Assembly (NCBI GenBank): GCA_023238725.1
Contig: CM041534.1
Location: forward strand, 3,360,449 to 3,424,448
Length of the DNA stretch: 64,000 nucleotides
Direction of reading: 5' to 3'
Origin: Scortum barcoo
Lineage: Eukaryota; Chordata; Actinopteri; Centrarchiformes; Terapontidae
Both the position numbers and the translations under genes were made by a program. Below, one piece after another: positions 1 through 20,170 of the stretch; position 1 is the stretch's first letter, and every line of letters begins with the position of its first letter. The notes under the pieces were generated by a model that saw only the letters and a program-made list of their open reading frames with translations, did no database searches and had not been told where the DNA came from.

Positions 1-2241
1 AAACACTAACTGGCGCAGCTCACTAGATTCCTTTGAAGACACTCTCAGAAAAATGCAGGAGTTTTTTGGACTGGAGGCGACGGGGCAGTTGGACTCCAAA
101 ACCATGGAAGTGATAAATCGCCCTCGCTGTGGTTTCACAGACGTGGCCAGATATGGCCACTTTGATGGTCAACCAAAGTGGGACAAGACTGAGATCACAT
201 ACAGGTATGTACACGAAATCTTCATGTCAGGACAAAAAGCAACAAGTCTCTACAAGCCAAACATAACGCACAATAAATCTCCATTTTAGAGATTTTGTAA
301 CCCATTTTTACTCTCACATTGCTTTATAGGATAAACAACTACACACCAGACCTAAGTCAAAGTGACGTGGATGCCACCATAGCCAAGGCTCTGAAGCTCT
401 ACAGCGACATCATTCCTCTGGATTTCAAGCAGATCTTCAGCGGCACCGCTGACATTATGATCATTTTCAAGCCTCAAGGTAATGGAGTGCCTTTAGTGCC
501 TTTAAGAAAATGTTTGAACAAGTGTTAACTGTACTCCTCTTCACTCAAAATCAGACCATGGAGATTTTTCCCCATTCGATGGAGAGGGTGGAGTCTTGGC
601 CCATGCATTCTCTCCTGCAGAAGGAAGAGGAGGTGACACCCATTTTGATGAAGATGAAACCTGGACTCTAACCTCAGCAGGTGCTGACATAGGATACACT
701 GTCACTGTATTATGTATAAGGTTATATGTAGTTGATATGGTGCTGAAGCTGATGACGTACACAGTAACTTTATCAGTGTGTATCTGCAGGAACCAACCTG
801 TTCTTGGTGGCAGCCCATGAGTTTGGCCATGCACTGGGATTGGGCCACTCTCAGGTTCAGACAGCCCTGATGTATCCCACCTACCAGTATCAGACCACAG
901 AGGGTTACAAGCTACCAGATGATGACAGACAGGGAATACAGGCACTCTATGGTGAGAGCTCATACACTTTTGCAAGTTATGGGGGTACTATATTTCAGAA
1001 ACAGAGCACTTTTAAAAGAAGCGCTAACAAACCCTCCAACTGAGACTCTTTTGAGTATTAACCACTGTCTGTCTGTCTCTGTCTTTGCCTCTCTCAAAGG
1101 AGTCAGAGAAACATCAACTCAACCACAGCCCACCAGAGAGCCTGTGCCAAAACCACAACCCAGACCAGATCCTGTTCCAGATCCTGTTCCAGATCCTGTC
1201 CCAGACAGGTGTGAGAGGAACTTGATTTTTGATGCTGCAACCTCCATTCAGAGTAATCTTTACTTCTTCAAAGATGGGTGAGACACTTATGCTTTTTTTG
1301 TTTTAGTCATTTAAGTCTCACAAAAATATGCTACTCCATTAGATACAGCTGCTATTTTGAAAGTTATATGCATACGGCTAGATTTTTTTTCCTCATTATA
1401 TGGCCACAATCAATGAATTTTGTTTCTTTGTACAGATATTTCTGGAAGAGGAGCAGCTACTGGGACGGCATCACTACGAAGAAAATTCAGTCTGTCTGGC
1501 CTGGAATCCGCAGAGTTGATGCTGCTTACGAGGATAAGAGAAGAAATACTGTGATTTTGTTTGAAGGTAAAAAAAATATATAGCATAGGTAAAAATCCAC
1601 AAAAACATTTTCTTTGTTCTTTTTGTTAATTAAATGAGAAAAAGCATCAAATGAATGCTGGCACATATCTCTACCTTCATATCTCACAGGGGACCATTAC
1701 TGGCGAATCAGTGGAATCACTGTCCTACCTGGTTATCCAAAACCTCTTAGCGACTTTGGCCTCCCCTCATCCATCACCAAGGTAGATGCTGCTGTCCACG
1801 TGTCATTCACAAGCAGAACCCTCTTGTTTGTGAGCGACAAATACTGGAGGTGAGTTATCGATAACCATAAACATCTACTGAAGGATGAATTCAGATTTGG
1901 ACAGATGCCACATGTTGATGAACACCTCTCCATATTACTTATATAGTTACAATGAAAGGATACGCAGAATGGATGGTGGGTTCCCAAAATTCATTTTCAG
2001 AGAGCTCCCTGGGATTGGCTACAGAGTGGATGCTGCTTTTGAGAACAGAGGTAGGTAACAGTCGAGGGTCAGTCCCTCCACAGTGGCATTATACGTTCCT
2101 GTCTGGGCCAATACTGACAGTGCATCCCCTTTTTCAGGTAACCTGTACTTTTCCTATGGATCCAGACAGACCGAATATGACTACCAACGAAAAAGAGCAC
2201 TGCGCACTCTGTTAAACTATGGATGGATGGATTGTGACTAA
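1..2241 (+). CDS. Secreted matrix metalloproteinase, 5'-partial (exons 2-10)
   Basis: Zinc endopeptidase of the extracellular matrix. Coding exons are <1-204, 330-478, 555-680, 790-951, 1100-1277, 1436-1566, 1690-1849, 1947-2050 and 2138-2241. All have GT/AG borders and compatible phases, giving 438 residues plus TAA. The window opens inside the propeptide exon, so signal peptide and early propeptide are missing. Visible in order: a cysteine switch PRCGFTD (Cys codon 128-130), catalytic domain with zinc motif HEFGHALGLGH (816-848) and Met-turn ALMYP, a proline-rich hinge with a PDPV repeat, and a four-blade hemopexin domain bounded by Cys (DRCERN) and a C-terminal Cys (WMDCD). There are no fibronectin repeats, furin site or membrane anchor, so it is of collagenase/stromelysin/enamelysin type. 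The stretch ALMYPTY...KLPDDD...GIQALYG is closest by memory to MMP20 and MMP13. The exact paralogue is uncertain (mmp20-, mmp13- or fish mmp30-like). Confidence 0.93.
1165..1200 (+). repeat. 12-bp coding tandem repeat in MMP hinge
   Basis: Three tandem copies of CCAGATCCTGTT, the third ending in C, encode a Pro-Asp-Pro-Val run in the linker between the catalytic and hemopexin domains. Hinge length and proline content vary widely between MMP paralogues, so this tract may differ between fish species. Confidence 0.85.
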
Positions 2242-2468
2242 AAAAACAAAGATCCAAATGCACACACACGCTCCTGTACACTCCTGTACTCCTGCAAACA
2301 ATAATGTCTATGGTCTAACCTTGGGTTGCTTGGGGGGCTTTTCTGTGTAAATGCATAGAAATACGTTATTTGAAAACATAATGAAATAGCATAATAATCC
2401 TGTTGGCAACAACTAGCATAGGTAGTAGATGGTGAACTTTTTCTCGACATGCATTAATGAAACATAAA

Positions 2469-2474
2469 AATAAA
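2469..2474 (+). promoter_or_regulatory. Candidate polyadenylation signal of the MMP gene
   Basis: AATAAA lies about 230 bp after the stop codon, in AT-rich sequence. It is the first canonical hexamer downstream of the MMP coding region. Confidence 0.6.
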
Positions 2475-2499
2475 TCAAGAATGAGTGTACATGCTTCTT

Positions 2500-2950
2500 C
2501 ATGCCTGAGTTTATGAATTAGGGTGCACTACAATATGGAAAATGTTTTGTTTGAGATTATTTATCTTACTAACATGACCTCAGAAGAGTAAAAGGACAAA
2601 CAACCACACATACGTGTGATAATAAAACCACAGTTTTCATCTTAAGGTTAAGGCAGCTTGAACATTCACGTTTGTGTTGATTTGCTTCCTCTTTCTCTGC
2701 TTCCTCTACTCTTATTTCAAAGACAAAGTCAAAGTCCAACATTTTTGTCAATTTGGCGGCATGTGCAGGACATGCTGAGGATTGAAAGTTTCTCTCAAAC
2801 CTTTGGTTCTTAATTTACAACAAAAAAAACATATTTATTACAACCAAACTAAGACATGGCAATAAATAAAACAAAGACATGGCAAAATCACAGACAGTGC
2901 AAATTGATATGGTAGTAGTGCAAACTGGAGTCAGCTTATAAACTGGTTAA
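2500..2950. other. Intergenic, no gene seen
   Basis: AT-rich sequence with only short chance reading frames. No exon, RNA gene or recognised repeat is visible. Confidence 0.5.
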
Positions 2951-2989
2951 ACTGATTAAGGTGGTTAAAGTGGTTAATGTGCTTAATGT

Positions 2990-3572
2990 GAATACTCTGA
3001 TGTCCTGTAAAGTGCATGTTACTGCCGGAGCCCCGGTCCTCTTTGTTCTCTCCAGTCTTGCAGGTTCCTCACTGATTCTGGTTGTGGTCCATCTGTCTGA
3101 GGTTCACTGGCCTGGTGGGGACATGATCTGTGTCTGTGTTGTGGAGAGAAGGTCGAGTGGCCCAGAGCTCCATATGAGGACATCTAGAGATGCACCTGGA
3201 CTCATGGACTCATTTCCATTACCTGTGATACCTTCACACATGGACTAAACCCATGAACTCAGTATAGCTACAGTTTATTACGACTCATGTATAACTCCAT
3301 ATATGACATAGATGATGATGTTCTCTGTACATGTGGCATCTATTGCACGCGTCTGTCCGTCCCAGGGAGAGGGAATCCCTCATCTGTGGCTCTTCCTCAG
3401 GTTTCTTCTTTTTCCCATAAAGGGTTTTTTGAAGTTTTTCCTGACCTCAGTTCGAGGGTCTAAGGACAGAGGGTGTCACAACTGTACACTGTACAGATTG
3501 TAAAGCCCTCCGAGGCAAACGATGTTTGTGATTTTGGGCTTTAAATAAATAATTTTTTTAAAATTATTTTGG
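2990..3572 (+). repeat. Common teleost dispersed repeat
   Basis: The 3' half (about 3350-3572) carries hallmarks of a repeat I recognise as very abundant in percomorph genomes: 'ctgtggctcttcctcaggtt', then 'gggttttttgaagtttttcc', then 'gagggtctaaggacagaggg', then 'gtaaagccctccgaggcaaa', ending in 'gggctttaaataaataa'. It is often found near genes and transcribed in 3' ends. The 5' boundary is a guess and the family name is not known to me. Confidence 0.65.
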
Positions 3573-4393
3573 CAGTCCCAATGGACAAAATCAGACGTGT
3601 TTCACCTAATGTTAGATTACATGTTCCCTCTGCTCCACTCAATGCCGCAACAAGACCACTTCACCAGGAGGAGAGCAGGCAGCAGCTCCGGAGATGAACC
3701 TTCAGTTAGCGACTGAAGCAACTTGAAATCAGCCAGGAAAAAAAAAAACAAGCACTGTTCATTCTGATGCTGCAGAAAAATCTTAGAAACTTAGCCAACA
3801 TAGCCAATTCTCACTACTAGTCTTGCTTGCTTATATAGAGGCACTGGTATTATATCAAGACTGTTTCATGATCAGGTAAAAACTTGATAGAGTACTTTTA
3901 ACTGCACAAGAGCATTATAGGTGGTAGGAGCTAATGAAAGAGTGAGCATGCCGTGTTCATTTTCTTTATACATTGGCTGCACTAGTTGCAGTGCAGTGCA
4001 CCAGTGCATGCTTACATCTGTCAACCAATAGGCTACTTTTAAAAGGGAAAGACCTGACTTCTCACACTGATTTGGTGATTGGTGTACACACCTTAGCAAT
4101 CTGTGTGTGCAGATATGTACATTACAGTATTGTATGTTTTTTCCACTGCAACAGGAACAATGAAGCAAAACACCCAGAGCCAGGTTTAGCATATTCACAT
4201 GCAGACCTGCAATTAGTCCAGCTCCAGTTTAAGTGAAAACATAATGTATAAACATTTTTCAATACATTATAAAAACAGTTTCCATATCTGTAAATGCTGA
4301 ACGTCATCTATATCTATATGACCTTTGATCTTGAAGATAAATGTCTGGGGAAGCTAATGGGATCAGTTATATAACGAGCCTTGTGAGTTCATC
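3573..4393. other. Intergenic, no gene seen
   Basis: Only short overlapping chance reading frames on both strands. Ordinary AT-rich intergenic DNA between the dispersed repeat and the MITE. Confidence 0.5.
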
Positions 4394-4401
4394 GCTACAA
4401 C

Positions 4402-4779
4402 TAGTGATGGTGAGATGAAGCCTCAGGAAGCATGGAAGCTTTCCATCCTATTGGTTCACTCATGGGCCGACGCTTCATTTTCTCTACTGTGCCATCAAGT
4501 GGACAATAAATGTAAAACAGGCAGAGTGATTATCAATGACACCATGGCTTTGGCGTGTGAAGCTTTGAATTGAATAAATGAATGAATGATGTTTGTTATG
4601 CCAATACAATCTATCTTTATGATGCATTAGCGGGGTCAAAAGGGAAAGTGGAAACAAAGAGGGTTGTGATGTGAACTTTACACTATCGCACGCCAAACCC
4701 GCGAACCGAAATTCACAGAAATTTACCTGAATTACTTCATACACGCTTCGAAGCCTCAACACGGAAGGACACATCACTA
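4402..4779. mobile_element. Non-autonomous hAT-type MITE
   Basis: A 378-bp element has termini TAGTGATG and CATCACTA, with imperfect subterminal inverted similarity (a 'gaagcctca' motif near each end). It is flanked by an 8-bp direct repeat: gctacaac at 4394-4401 and gctaaaac at 4780-4787, matching at 7 of 8 bases. An 8-bp duplication is typical of hAT transposition. It has no coding capacity. It ends only about 150 bp before the acat1 start codon and so abuts the promoter. Confidence 0.7.
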
Positions 4780-4799
4780 GCTAAAACTACAGCAACCAC

Positions 4800-4931
4800 A
4801 ATGCCCTACGATGACGTCGGGCGGAGCACACCCCCCACTCTGATTGGCTGGCTGTGTTTATCCCTCCGCTGCATGGCTGAAGGTGAAGCGGCTCTCAGTG
4901 TGTGACTCACGGTCCAGTCTGCCAGTCCGAC
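4800..4931 (+). promoter_or_regulatory. acat1: Proximal promoter / 5' leader of acat1
   Basis: A short GC-rich segment lies directly upstream of the ATG. It has a cAMP-response-element-like TGACGTC at 4812-4818 and an inverted CCAAT box (ATTGG, 4843-4847) of the kind bound by NF-Y. No TATA box is obvious, as expected for a housekeeping metabolic gene. The transcription start is not determined. Confidence 0.5.
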
Positions 4932-13067
<8,136 letters not shown>

Positions 13068-13337
13068 GGAACTTGTATTTCTCTGATACTCTTTGATAAA
13101 TTGTGTGTTGACTTCAAATGGTTAAAACATCTGTAAACCCCCTTTTTACTGTGAAGAACTGTTACAACTTTAATGCCAGAGGCCTTACTCAAACAGCAAA
13201 GTAGGACTCCACTCCCATGACGTTACGACTCCAGTATTTAAAACACTCCTTTGTTACAACGCTCGAAACATCACTTGTGTTATGAAACATATTGTGTAAG
13301 AAGCTGATTAATATTTAATGCTGGTTTGAAATAGTTA

Positions 13338-13343
13338 AATAAA
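13338..13343 (+). promoter_or_regulatory. acat1: Candidate polyadenylation signal of acat1
   Basis: AATAAA lies 271 bp after the acat1 TAG stop, within AT-rich sequence. It is the most likely 3' end of the transcript. Confidence 0.65.
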
Positions 13344-13349
13344 TAGTTT

Positions 13350-16080
13350 ATATGAAACCACTGTTGTTAATCGTCTGTCATTATGGGGTTGATGGTTGTT
13401 GAGAGTTTGACTTACAATCATGTAGTTTCCTTTAGCTTCAATACCGGTACTCTTCTTTGGTTTTATATTTTGATGCTTCATCCAAAGAATCATATCACAG
13501 GGATACGGAGTCAGCAATGTAATGTCACAGTTGGTTATGGATGCTGCTCTTTTACTTGTATTTTTAAATGTACTGTTCATTTTGCAGTAGATAACATTAT
13601 ACTGGCCTCCCTCTTCGTGCTGAAGCAGTTTATCCAGCTAGCCCAACAATCAAGTATGCTCAGAAAAGACTCTCAGACCGAAAAGGTTGCGTTGTCTTTG
13701 ACCTTTTACTGAAGAACATAACTTGACTCTGAAACTGCAATACAAACAATACAAAGATATCCATAAATACAGACTCAGACAAATATAGTCTTATGGACAA
13801 GTATTGATAACATTATATACATCAACAAATGTGGTGAAAAAGTGCAACAAAACACTTCAAAATAGATGAGACAACTCAAATCAGCATAACATTAAAGTTA
13901 CATGGCTCACAAGTTAACACCTGAGCAAACAAGTCTGCCTCATAGTCACGAATTATTATTCCAACATTCAACATAAAATAGCTGTCTGTGTTGTAAAACC
14001 TTCATTTATCAAGCTTATAAAACATGAAAAAACTTACGGATATGGCCTTCGATAGCTTCAGTAACAAAATAGACCTCCCACAGGATACAAAACACAAGAT
14101 TCAACTGCAGCTCAAGCCATGTGCTCTCCTACCGCACTTCCCAAAACGAAAGGGAAACTTAAATAAGAATAAAGCCGCTTTTACCCTTTGATTCACTAGG
14201 CGGCAGTATCACACTGAAAAAGCATCAGGTTGATAACTCTTCATATGGCTTATAGAGGCCATGACAAACATGTTGAGGAGTTTTGTATTGCTGCTATCAT
14301 AAATTTTTAATTAAGGTTTTACCAGCTGATGGTGTGAAAACTGTGCAGGTATCTCAATTTCCTGGGGTTTAATAGAAAGGAGATACTTTAGTGATTTGAA
14401 TGGACTGACCCTTTAATTTAATGACGATATACGTGATGCCAACAACATTCTGTAGGTAAATCTACTTTCCTCTTGTTCCTTCTCTACCTGAATAGCTAAG
14501 GCAGTAAGTCTGATTCTCACTTTAACTCATTACCGATACGTGCCCTATGAGAATAAGTCTTTTGTGTTCCCAGTAACTCACTTTAGAACGATTTAATGAA
14601 GTAAGTTGGTGTTATAAGAGTTGTGAAATATATGATTATAATATCTCTCCTTATGTACTTTACATGAAATATGTTAACAAGTATGGAAAGATTGACTATC
14701 TATACTGATGTCACTCAGTAGGACATTATGTTCTTTACAGTCTCTGACAGGATGACCCTGTCTCTGATTCCTTCCTGTTCCTGCCAGTTAACATAGTCAG
14801 ACTGTGAGTTAAATATTATCCAGGTCTGAAAGTCCTTCAGCCCTCAATATTTTTGAGCCTACTTGACCTTTTGTTTAATGATTACTGATTAATCACAGCG
14901 GGCGCTTCTCTTTAGGAGGACAAACAATAGAAAAACCAGAGCCAAGTCTATTCTGACTTAACTTAATTGTATCCTTATTGTATGTTATAAAGCCCAGTCT
15001 GAATGAGTCCTTTTGGTATGTCAAACAAGCAGTGACCTGCATCACCTGTTGACTCATCTCGGTCGCACTGTGACAAACATCGGAGTGCAGCTGTGGTTGC
15101 TGGAAATCGCTGGCTGACATGCCAATAGTTTTCAAGAAATTACCATTTGAATTATGGAATAATTGTATGTGTGTTTTTGTATGTAGAACAGTATTTTGAG
15201 TTAGAGCAGAGTTTATGGTAGCAACTACATTCTAGGCAAGTTTTGTTTTTGATTGTCATGTTACCTTGAATGTAATTAGAAGAAGAATTCTGCAATTTTT
15301 AATACTTCAGAAATAGATTTGACAGCATCAAACCTGTACAAATGTTTGCTGCTCAGACATGACAGACTATATTTCCCAGTGCACAAACTGTTAAATGGGG
15401 AACATCACTGCAGGTGCACAAAATTACCATAAACCTACACAATGAGATATGAAGGAGCATGGTGCATATACATCTCAGTATACACACTATATATCACTGG
15501 GCTGAATTGAATTCCAAAATTAGGTTTTCCTAATGGACAGCAACTGCTGGCTGAACACAGGTATGCTCTTCTTGTTTTTTCTTCATTCACCTTATCTTAA
15601 ATCCCGGTCATCAACAGGAGATAATGAGTATCAGTTCTGGCCTTAATCAACATTTGCTGTTTGGCCATGTCATTTTTGAAGAGTTGCGTAAATCAAGTGG
15701 TGCACAACAGGCTGGCCTGTGCACACAATGGAAAAGGTGTGGTCCTGGCTATTGATTACATGGAGGAATGGTGCGAGCATGAGGCAGAGAGAGGAACAGG
15801 GAGTGGAGAGACAGACGGGATCGGTGTGCTGAAGGAATTTGTGGAAATTTCAAGGTAGGTGGAAATCTAATGAAAAATGTGGATGAGTGTGTTTTTAAAT
15901 TAAGGTCAGTCAGTCTACATGGGTAACGTGAAACAGTTCTCAAATCAGCTTGGTAATGGAAAATGGAAGTTGTCAGTGTTTAGGCAGGGAAGTGTTCATG
16001 CAGTTTGGTTATGTAGTGCTTCACACACTGTACTTGTGACTGGTATTTAATTCACTCTCATCTAAAAGAAAAACTCTTCA
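13350..16080. other. Intergenic acat1-tmprss2, no gene seen
   Basis: About 2.7 kb of AT-rich sequence with short chance reading frames. It should contain the promoter and any non-coding first exon(s) of tmprss2, but I could not place them. A frame at 15661-15858 encodes 65 residues resembling nothing I know. Confidence 0.5.
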
Positions 16081-16133
16081 ACATTTGCTAGGTTTGATAG
16101 AGTCCCTGCCCAGGCAGTGTAACCAGTTTCAGT

Positions 16134-19100
16134 ATGAGTAATAATCAGGTAAGTTGAGTTTTACATTTCTAAATGCCTGTTTATACAGTGTTGTCATATA
16201 TTTGCTCTCTTGGAAATTAAAAAAGTATAATTTTTTGAGTAAAGCCAGATCACATGGTTACCTGGCATTATGTATAGAAAATATTTTTATCTCTTCACCT
16301 ACCTCCAGGTAAATGGTCCCACATATGACAACATAGTGTTTCAGCATGAGGAAGGAAGACCCCCTGCACACGCCCCACAACAGGGTATATACCCTCACCT
16401 CCCACAAGAGATCCCCAGCTATGTTGCCTCCAATCCCCAAATCATCAACACCCACCACACTGCGATACCTGGAACACTACACAACACAGGACAAAAGAAA
16501 GGTACAGTAACGTCTGACTTTTTGCCAGGTGAAGCATTGTGAATAAAAAGGTGGGTAAACACTGACTTCAGGTCAGTCATAAGGCAAATATCCACTCATA
16601 TGAATGAGACATCTACTGAAATTCCACAGAATCATAACTTGTTTCTATTTTCACAGAAAGGTGTTTTTGCTTTTTGAAAATGTAAGGTCCTCACCCACTG
16701 TTCAGAATTTCAGTGGACCCTCCCTGTGACTGGGACATGAGAAAATAATATGTAAATCTGGTGTTACCAGAAATATGCCAAGAGAAACAATACACAACCC
16801 ATTTATGGAAAGTTATAGAACAATAGAGTAGACTATCAAATGAAACAAAATAACCATTGCAGTCGTGTGTCATCGAAGCTTAACAATGTCAAAATGGTAA
16901 ACTCTGTGTTCATTTTTTAAAAAAGACAATGAAACTAGAAGTGCCTTTACTTCCTCAGTTGTGTTGTATGACTTTTGGTAAACTCTGTGTTCATTTTTTA
17001 TAAAAGACAATGCACCTAGAAGTGGCTATACTTCTTCAGTTGTGTTGTATGACTTTTGGTGTAGTGTATTTTGGACCAAAAGTATGTTTAGTCCAGTAGA
17101 GTATCTGCATACCTTGTTATTTGCATGTGTGAGATGTAAATTCTGCAATTTGCATTTTAGTTTATGTAACTCCTTTAACCTTAACAATTCAAAGTCAGCA
17201 TTGTGTAGAACTGATGGAAATCTGCTGTAAATCATTCTGTCATCTAACTTTACTAATTTTTTCATTTTACTTTGCTTCACTTCTGTCTTGCCTCGTAGGA
17301 ATGAAGAAAAGTCACTGGAACTATATACTGTGTGGATCTCTGTGTGTGCTCCTTATCCTGGCGGTGCTCTCCCTCTTGCTCTGGTACTTCTGTAAGTTTT
17401 TTTGTGGTTGCATCAAAGTCATCACATGAATTTATCATGATGTCTGTCTCAGCGGACTCCTGTGTGCTCTTCTTTGTGTGCTGTGTACTGTACGCGTATG
17501 TGTCTTTGCAGTATACTACCAGTGTTTACTGGGGAAGTCGTGCAGAAGTGGCGGCAAGTGTCTGAGCCACTCCCAGTGGTGTGACGGTGTTAGGGACTGT
17601 TCTTACGGAGAGGATGAATCTCAGTGCTGTAAGACATTAAAATCACCTAATTTTCTACACACACACACACACACACACTGTATCTGCCTTTGTGTTCACC
17701 TCAGTCATCAGCATGGAGGCTGAACAGTATTATTCTCTCTGCTTCAGTTCGCCTCTACGGGACTAACTTCATCCTGCAGAGTTACTCCTCTGACAGCCGT
17801 ATGTGGATGCCGGTGTGCGCCGACAACTGGGACGACAACTACGGGAGAGCTGTGTGTGAGCAGATAGGGTACAAGAGGTACTGACTGTCTTCACTACTGA
17901 TCACTGTCCACATCTGAGTGTTGTCTGCTGGAGAGAAGTCGAAACATGCAGCATGACATTTGTAAAAAAAAAAGCTCATACTGGACCTGAGAGATTCCAT
18001 GCTAATTCCAACTACTGAGTGTTTTCTATTCCAGTTTTAAGGGACACTTGATAGATTGAGAAATGAACTGCTTAAGTAGAACTATTTCATTAAAAAAAAG
18101 ATTTGCACGTATGTTCTTAATAGCTGTAGTCAGGGGGGAAGCTCCATCATGTCAATGTTGGATCCCCCGACTGGCTGATGGTAAAGGTCCAGCTTCAGTT
18201 AAGTATGGTATATTGATCTTACCTCGCTGATCACGTTTGTCTTTTTGTCCGTCCTGCAGACAGGATTATGTGTCCTTCACCCAAACCAGTGCAGGTTCTT
18301 TGGCCTCGATGGGATACATGAAGCTGAAGTCTGGGAGTGACCAAGGATCACGTATACAGTCACAGCTCAGTCACGTGTATGTCACTAGGAAACAATTTTA
18401 TACCCTGTACTGCAGTGATTACATTCACTGATTATTCTTATTGGATGGAGTGTAATTTAGATGTCCTAAAAAATGTTGATTATCTTGTTTTGTCATCCCT
18501 CTCTTTGCAGCCAAAGTTGTTCAGCCCAAGCTGTTAAACTTAATTGTATCGGTAAGCTTCTTCTTAGTCATGATGATGAGTAAATTTAGGTGATATCTTC
18601 TGAAAATGGGATTTAGGCAGCTATTAAACACTTTCCCTCCGTCCTCAGACTGTGGAGAGAGTTCAGCAGCCCCCAGCACTCGAATTGTTGGTGGTACGGA
18701 GGCAGTAAGTGGGGCCTGGCCGTGGCAAGTCAGTCTCCAGATTCACGGTCAACACATTTGTGGAGGCTCCATTATCAGCCCTTACTGGATCCTATCTGCT
18801 GCACACTGCTTCCAAACGTGAGCACCAAGTCTTTACAAAAATTACAGGCTGTTCATGCCTCGTTTGTTTGTCTGTCTTTGGACAGATGTCCAGTAAAGTA
18901 TCTGAGATTTGTTTTCTAAGTGTTTGACTATTTTACCTCATGGCAGGTACTCTGATCCTGGATTGTGGATGGTACAGTCAGGTGGCGTGAGCTTGAATCA
19001 AATGAGCTTTGACACTGGCAAAACAGTTAACAAAATCATCAGCCATAAAAAGTTTGACACGGAAACTAATGACAATGACATCGCTCTCCTGAAGCTCGAT

Positions 19101-20170
19101 ACACCCCTGACATTTTCAAGTATGTTCTTGCCAGAAAATTAGTTTTTCATTAACAGAATGATGAGGTGAACTGTCAGTTCACCTCTGTATTGATAATGGA
19201 AACATATTGTTTATGGCTCAGGAACAGTGAAGCCAGTGTGTCTCCCCAATGTCGGTGTGGACCTCTCTGCTCAACGTCAAGCCTGGATTACAGGATGGGG
19301 AGCTTTGCGCTCATCTGGTGAGCCAGACGTGTTCTATATGTGTCCGACTTTCCAGTGTGTCGTCTGAGAATCTGTCAAACAAAACAGTCTCTGAACTCTT
19401 TTTCATCAGTCCCTGTAGATTATTTGTTCAAATGTTTCAGGGGTCACCTGCTTTTTAAGGCTCAAAGTTCAGGTCTTGGGACATGGCTTTTTAATGCTTG
19501 ACTGAGCTAACTGCAGGTGTACAATCATTCATTTTTCAAAGGACCAACACCTGACAAACTGAATCAGGCCCAGGTGACCATTTACAGCAGAGAGACCTGC
19601 AACACTCCTCTGGTGTTAAACGGACAAGTAACCGAGACCATGATCTGTGCCGGAAACCTGCAGGGAGGAGTCGACACATGTCAAGTTAGTTTGTCGTCTC
19701 TGTCATGCACACACACACACACACAATACACTACACTACATTAACCTGCTGTTTATTCCTCCTGTGTGCTTGCAGGGGGATAGTGGAGGGCCCCTGGTGG
19801 TCAAGGAAGGAAATACATGGTGGCTGGCAGGGGACACCAGCTGGGGCATTGGATGTGCTTTGAGGAACAAGGCAGGAGTGTACGGCAATGTGACCTACTT
19901 TATCCAGTGGATATACAGTCAGATGCAGGTACAGTATGTTAATGCAACAGAGCTGCAGACCGGAGCGTTGATAATCAGTGGGATCAGTCAGCCACATTTT
20001 TATATTACATGGAGTCATTTCAACTAGTGTTAATAAAACAACGGAAATAAAAATGGAGCTACAAGCCAAGAAGGGTGTGCTAAAAAATTTAATATGACAG
20101 CGAGTAACTGATAAAGTGTAATAAATTAGGAGACTAAGTTATATTGTTTTTACCTCCACAGAATGACTGA
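16134..20170 (+). CDS. tmprss2: Type II transmembrane serine protease, TMPRSS2-like, 13 coding exons
   Basis: Cell-surface trypsin-like protease that activates protein substrates by cleaving after Arg/Lys. Coding exons: 16134-16148, 16309-16501, 17299-17391, 17512-17628, 17748-17877, 18260-18376, 18511-18551, 18649-18817, 18947-19119, 19222-19317, 19542-19684, 19776-19928, 20162-20170. All are GT/AG with matching phases, giving 482 residues (human 492). The Pro-rich cytoplasmic tail covers 1-77 and the membrane segment about 78-98. The LDL-receptor class A repeat is about 105-139 (WCDGVRDC...GEDESQC) and the SRCR domain about 140-233 (FRLYGTNFILQ). The activation site is R247|IVGG. The catalytic triad is His288 (SAAHC), Asp336 (NDNDIAL) and Ser432 (GDSGGP), with S1-pocket Asp426. 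The closing stretch GDTSWGIGCA...GVYGNV matches TMPRSS2 rather than TMPRSS4/5/13. Reading through the last donor would instead stop at 20025-20027. Confidence 0.94.
16895..17056. repeat. Tandem duplication, 2 x 81 bp
   Basis: Units 16895-16975 and 16976-17056 share the same sequence with only scattered mismatches. Each begins 'tggtaaactctgtgttcatt' and ends 'gttgtgttgtatgactttt'. They lie in tmprss2 intron 2, about 240 bp before the transmembrane exon. Confidence 0.9.
17659..17678. repeat. (CA)n microsatellite in tmprss2 intron 4
   Basis: About ten CA units lie between the LDL-receptor and SRCR exons. A second short CA run lies at about 19708-19726 in intron 11. Confidence 0.85.

Noticed and set aside
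15661..15858. 65-codon frame just upstream of tmprss2
   Set aside because: The tmprss2 start is well explained by the MSNNQ exon at 16134, matching the short first coding exon of human TMPRSS2; this frame has no similarity to it.
16134..20170. Alternative identity as TMPRSS4, TMPRSS5 or TMPRSS13
   Set aside because: The SRCR opening RLYGTNFILQ and the C-terminal GDTSWGIGCA...GVYGNV track TMPRSS2 closely, and linkage to dscam agrees.
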